Shown here piece after piece: positions 7,614 to 9,930 of a stretch of DNA of 9,930 nucleotides. Source of the DNA: an uncultured Muribaculaceae bacterium (GTDB taxonomy: Bacteria > Bacteroidota > Bacteroidia > Bacteroidales > Muribaculaceae); NCBI GenBank assembly GCA_910587545.1, contig CAJUMI010000092.1:1-9930 (forward strand). The letters are read 5' to 3'. The notes below the pieces were generated by a model that saw nothing but the letters and a program-made list of their open reading frames with translations, had not been told where the DNA came from and searched no databases. Each line of letters starts with the position of its first letter. The stretch's first letter is position 1. The position numbers were made by a program, and so were the translations under genes.

Positions 7614-9803
7614 ATGTCGCAACTGAGATTTAAAGTCGTAGACGAGGCTTTCAACCGCAAAGCCGAACCGGTAGAGATGCCCAAAGAAAGGCCGGAAGTG
7701 TATTACGGAAAGTATGTGTTCAACCGTCAGAGGATGTTTGAATATCTCCCCGCAGAAACTTACAAAGCACTCATCAATGCCATCGACAACAAGGAACCAT
7801 TGCCGATGGAAGTGGCCGACAGTGTCGCCGAAGGCATGAAACGCTGGGCCATAGATAACGGCGCCCGCCATTATACCCATTGGTTCCAGCCACTCACCGA
7901 ATCAACAGCCGAAAAGCATGACGCATTTGTCGAACATGACGGCAAAGGCGGTGTCGTGGAAAAATTTACAGGTAAACTGCTCGTTCAGCAGGAACCTGAC
8001 GCTTCAAGTTTCCCCAACGGCGGCATACGCAACACATTCGAGGCCCGCGGCTATAGTGCGTGGGACATCTCGTCGCCTGCGTTTATCATGGGAAACACAT
8101 TGTGTATTCCGACTATATTTATATCATATACCGGCGAGTCGCTCGACTATAAGACTCCGCTGCTCCGCGCGCTCAACAGTGTCGACAAGGCGGCGACAGG
8201 TGTCGCCCGTTATTTTGATGATAAGGTACAGCATGTAAAAAGCTATCTCGGCTGGGAGCAGGAATATTTCCTCGTCGACGAGGCTCTTTATAACGCGCGT
8301 CCCGATCTCATGCTGACCGGACGCACTTTGATGGGGCATGAATCCGCAAAGAACCAGCAGCTCGAAGACCACTATTTCGGTTCTATACCGTCGAGAGTCG
8401 AAGCCTTTATGCTTGATCTCGAACTCGAGGCTCATCGGCTCGGCATTCCGGCCAAGACACGTCACAACGAGGTGGCGCCCAATCAGTTTGAGCTCGCTCC
8501 GGTGTTTGAGGAATGTAATCTTGCCAACGATCATAACCAACTGCTGATGACCGTTATGGCAGAGGTGGCCCGCCGTCACCATTTTAGGGTGCTACTTCAC
8601 GAAAAACCCTTCGCGGGCATCAACGGATCAGGCAAGCATAACAACTGGAGTCTCGGTACAGATACGGGCGACCTGCTCTTCGCTCCGGGCAAGACTGACA
8701 AGGACAACCTGCGGTTTATGACTTTCGTAGTTAATGTCATGGCTGCTGTCCACCGCCACAACGCGCTGCTCAAAGCGTCGATCATGTCGGCTACCAATGC
8801 CCATCGTCTCGGAGCCAACGAGGCTCCCCCCGCGATAATCTCGATTTTCACCGGTTCGCAGCTATCCGGCATTCTTGACATGATCGAGAACTCGACCACG
8901 GCCGAACTGACCGACCTTGACTCTCGCGAGGGCCTTGACCTCAAGGTGGCTCAGATCCCGCAGCTCCGTCTCGACAACACCGACCGTAACCGCACGTCGC
9001 CATTTGCCTTCACAGGCAACCGCTTCGAGTTTAGAGCCGTCGGCTCGTCGGCCAACTGTGGTGCGGCAATGATTGTGCTCAACGCTGCGGTTGCCGAGCA
9101 GCTCAACGACTTCAAGGCGAAGGTCGACGCACGCGTTGCCGCAGGCGAGTCGCTTAACCACGCGCTCCTCGAGGAGATACGCATACTGATCAAGCAGAGC
9201 AAGGCGATCCACTTCGACGGCAACGGCTATTCCGAGGAATGGAAAGCCGAGGCTGCGCGCCGTGGACTCGACTGCGAGACCAGTGTGCCGTTGATCTTCG
9301 ATGCATACATGAAGCCATCGACAGCCGAGATGTTCAAGGCCACTAATGTCCTGTCGGAAGTCGAGCTTGCCGCCCGCAACGAAGTGAAATGGGAGATGTA
9401 TACCAAAAAAGTGCAGATCGAGGCCCGTGTGCTCGGCGATCTTGCGATAAATCATATCATACCTGTCGCGTTGCGCTATCAGTCGATCCTTCTCGACAAT
9501 ATCGTGCGCATCAAGTCGATCTTTGATGTCGAAAAGGCCTCGGCGTTCTCGGCCGATGATGTCGCCAACGTCGAGAAACTCGCCAGACACATGAAAGTGA
9601 TCAAAGACGAGGTGGCGGCGATGGTCGATGCCCGCCGCGTGGCTAACAAGATCGATGGCGAGAGAGCCAAGGCGATAGCCTACCATGACAATGTCGTGCC
9701 CCATATGGATGTCATCCGTTATCACATAGACAAACTCGAGCTGATGGTCGACAACGAGATCTGGCCTCTGCCGAAATATCGCGAATTACTTTTCATCAGA
9801 TAA
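7614..9803 (+). CDS. glnN: Glutamine synthetase type III (GlnN)
   Basis: The product makes glutamine from glutamate, ammonium and ATP in the cytosol. Its 729 residues equal the length I recall for the Bacteroides fragilis type III enzyme, far longer than type I (about 470). Type III hallmarks are the N-terminal beta-grasp region with HYTHWFQPLTESTAEKHDAF (86-105), the metal-site GWEQEYFLVD (213-222) and AKTRHNEVAPNQFELAP (280-296). The ammonium and ATP region follows: HEKPFAGINGSGKHNNWS (329-346), ANEAPPAIISIFTGSQL (401-417) and NRTSPFAFTGNRFEFRAVGS (459-478). The C-terminal extension carries KWEMYTKKVQIEARVLGDLA (592-611). All blocks are intact. Type III enzymes are dodecamers and are not known to be controlled by adenylylation. 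The gene is monocistronic as far as seen, with its own promoter and a downstream hairpin. The start follows the family (MSxLRFxxVxEAFNR). Confidence 0.98.
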   Translation: MSQLRFKVVDEAFNRKAEPVEMPKERPEVYYGKYVFNRQRMFEYLPAETYKALINAIDNKEPLPMEVADSVAEGMKRWAIDNGARHYTHWFQPLTESTAEKHDAFVEHDGKGGVVEKFTGKLLVQQEPDASSFPNGGIRNTFEARGYSAWDISSPAFIMGNTLCIPTIFISYTGESLDYKTPLLRALNSVDKAATGVARYFDDKVQHVKSYLGWEQEYFLVDEALYNARPDLMLTGRTLMGHESAKNQQLEDHYFGSIPSRVEAFMLDLELEAHRLGIPAKTRHNEVAPNQFELAPVFEECNLANDHNQLLMTVMAEVARRHHFRVLLHEKPFAGINGSGKHNNWSLGTDTGDLLFAPGKTDKDNLRFMTFVVNVMAAVHRHNALLKASIMSATNAHRLGANEAPPAIISIFTGSQLSGILDMIENSTTAELTDLDSREGLDLKVAQIPQLRLDNTDRNRTSPFAFTGNRFEFRAVGSSANCGAAMIVLNAAVAEQLNDFKAKVDARVAAGESLNHALLEEIRILIKQSKAIHFDGNGYSEEWKAEAARRGLDCETSVPLIFDAYMKPSTAEMFKATNVLSEVELAARNEVKWEMYTKKVQIEARVLGDLAINHIIPVALRYQSILLDNIVRIKSIFDVEKASAFSADDVANVEKLARHMKVIKDEVAAMVDARRVANKIDGERAKAIAYHDNVVPHMDVIRYHIDKLELMVDNEIWPLPKYRELLFIR

Positions 9804-9814
9804 ATTATGAAGTG

Positions 9815-9850
9815 CCCCCTGAAAGTTGTCCAACTTTTAGGGGGTTCTTC
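9815..9850 (+). terminator. Hairpin after glnN, probable terminator
   Basis: CCCCCTGAAAGTT (9815-9827) pairs with AACTTTTAGGGGG (9832-9844) around a GTCC loop, giving 13 bp with one G-U pair, only 11 bases after the stop. GAAG (9809-9812) and CTTC (9847-9850) extend the symmetry past a 2-bp mismatch, making a 42-bp imperfect palindrome. The following TTCTTC is a poor U-tract. It may act as a terminator, or be a palindromic repeat or mobile-element end inserted here. Confidence 0.55.
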
Positions 9851-9857
9851 AGTCATG

Positions 9858-9903
9858 CGGACATGGATAATAATATTATTGCTGTCCGATAAACCTTTTT
9901 ATT
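9858..9903 (+). terminator. Second hairpin downstream of glnN with T-run
   Basis: CGGACA (9858-9863) and TGTCCG (9883-9888) enclose the palindrome AATAATATTATT (9869-9880), giving a two-part stem. ATAAACCTTTTTATTT follows, so this is a possible backup rho-independent terminator for glnN. The stem is AT-rich in its centre and the T-run starts 7 bases after it, so efficiency is doubtful. Nothing recognisable lies from here to the window end. Confidence 0.35.
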
Positions 9904-9930
9904 TCAAGATAAAATTAGGGTCGATTCCAT

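Noticed and set aside
8862..9725. 287-codon open frame on the minus strand inside glnN
   Set aside because: It lies wholly antisense to a complete, highly conserved glutamine synthetase. Its His- and Asp-rich translation is typical of antisense frames in this codon usage and shows no domain.

Overview
The window looks like chromosomal DNA from a Bacteroidota, most likely Bacteroidales. The gut family Muribaculaceae is a plausible guess that I cannot confirm. The evidence is a 729-residue type III glutamine synthetase, housekeeping promoters of the TTG-N19-TAnnTTTG type, weak or absent Shine-Dalgarno sequences, a GroEL ending in a GGM-rich tail, and an outer-membrane patatin fused to a beta-barrel. 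Coding DNA is moderately GC-rich and the intergenic DNA is clearly AT-richer. I see no rRNA, tRNA, CRISPR array, transposase or phage gene.

Layout, left to right. Positions 1-257 (minus) hold the start of rplU (ribosomal protein L21), preceded by a leader and a good promoter. A 439-bp gap without a convincing gene follows. Positions 697-3000 (minus) encode a secreted, outer-membrane-anchored patatin phospholipase, and 3078-4313 (minus) encode phosphoserine phosphatase SerB. These two may be co-transcribed, serB first. Positions 4529-5047 (plus) encode a guanine-deaminase-like nucleobase deaminase, divergent from serB. A 12-bp perfect hairpin at 5083-5117 serves as a two-way terminator between this gene and the convergent groES-groEL operon (7097 down to 5146, minus). 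A 516-bp divergent intergenic region then separates groES from glnN (7614-9803, plus). Two hairpins follow glnN.

Functionally these are core genes: translation (L21), serine biosynthesis (SerB), purine salvage or catabolism (deaminase), protein folding (GroESL) and ammonium assimilation (GlnN), plus one surface lipase. They do not form one pathway.

The most interesting signal is regulatory. The DNA just upstream of groES contains, on the minus strand, a full match to the sigma-54 (-24/-12) promoter consensus. Directly upstream of it lies a dense cluster of TGTCA/TGACA inverted repeats of the kind an enhancer-binding activator or repressor might use. No CIRCE (HrcA) operator is visible. Sigma-54 control of the main chaperonin operon would be unusual. 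I found no evidence of a novel multi-gene system; the rest is ordinary genome content.
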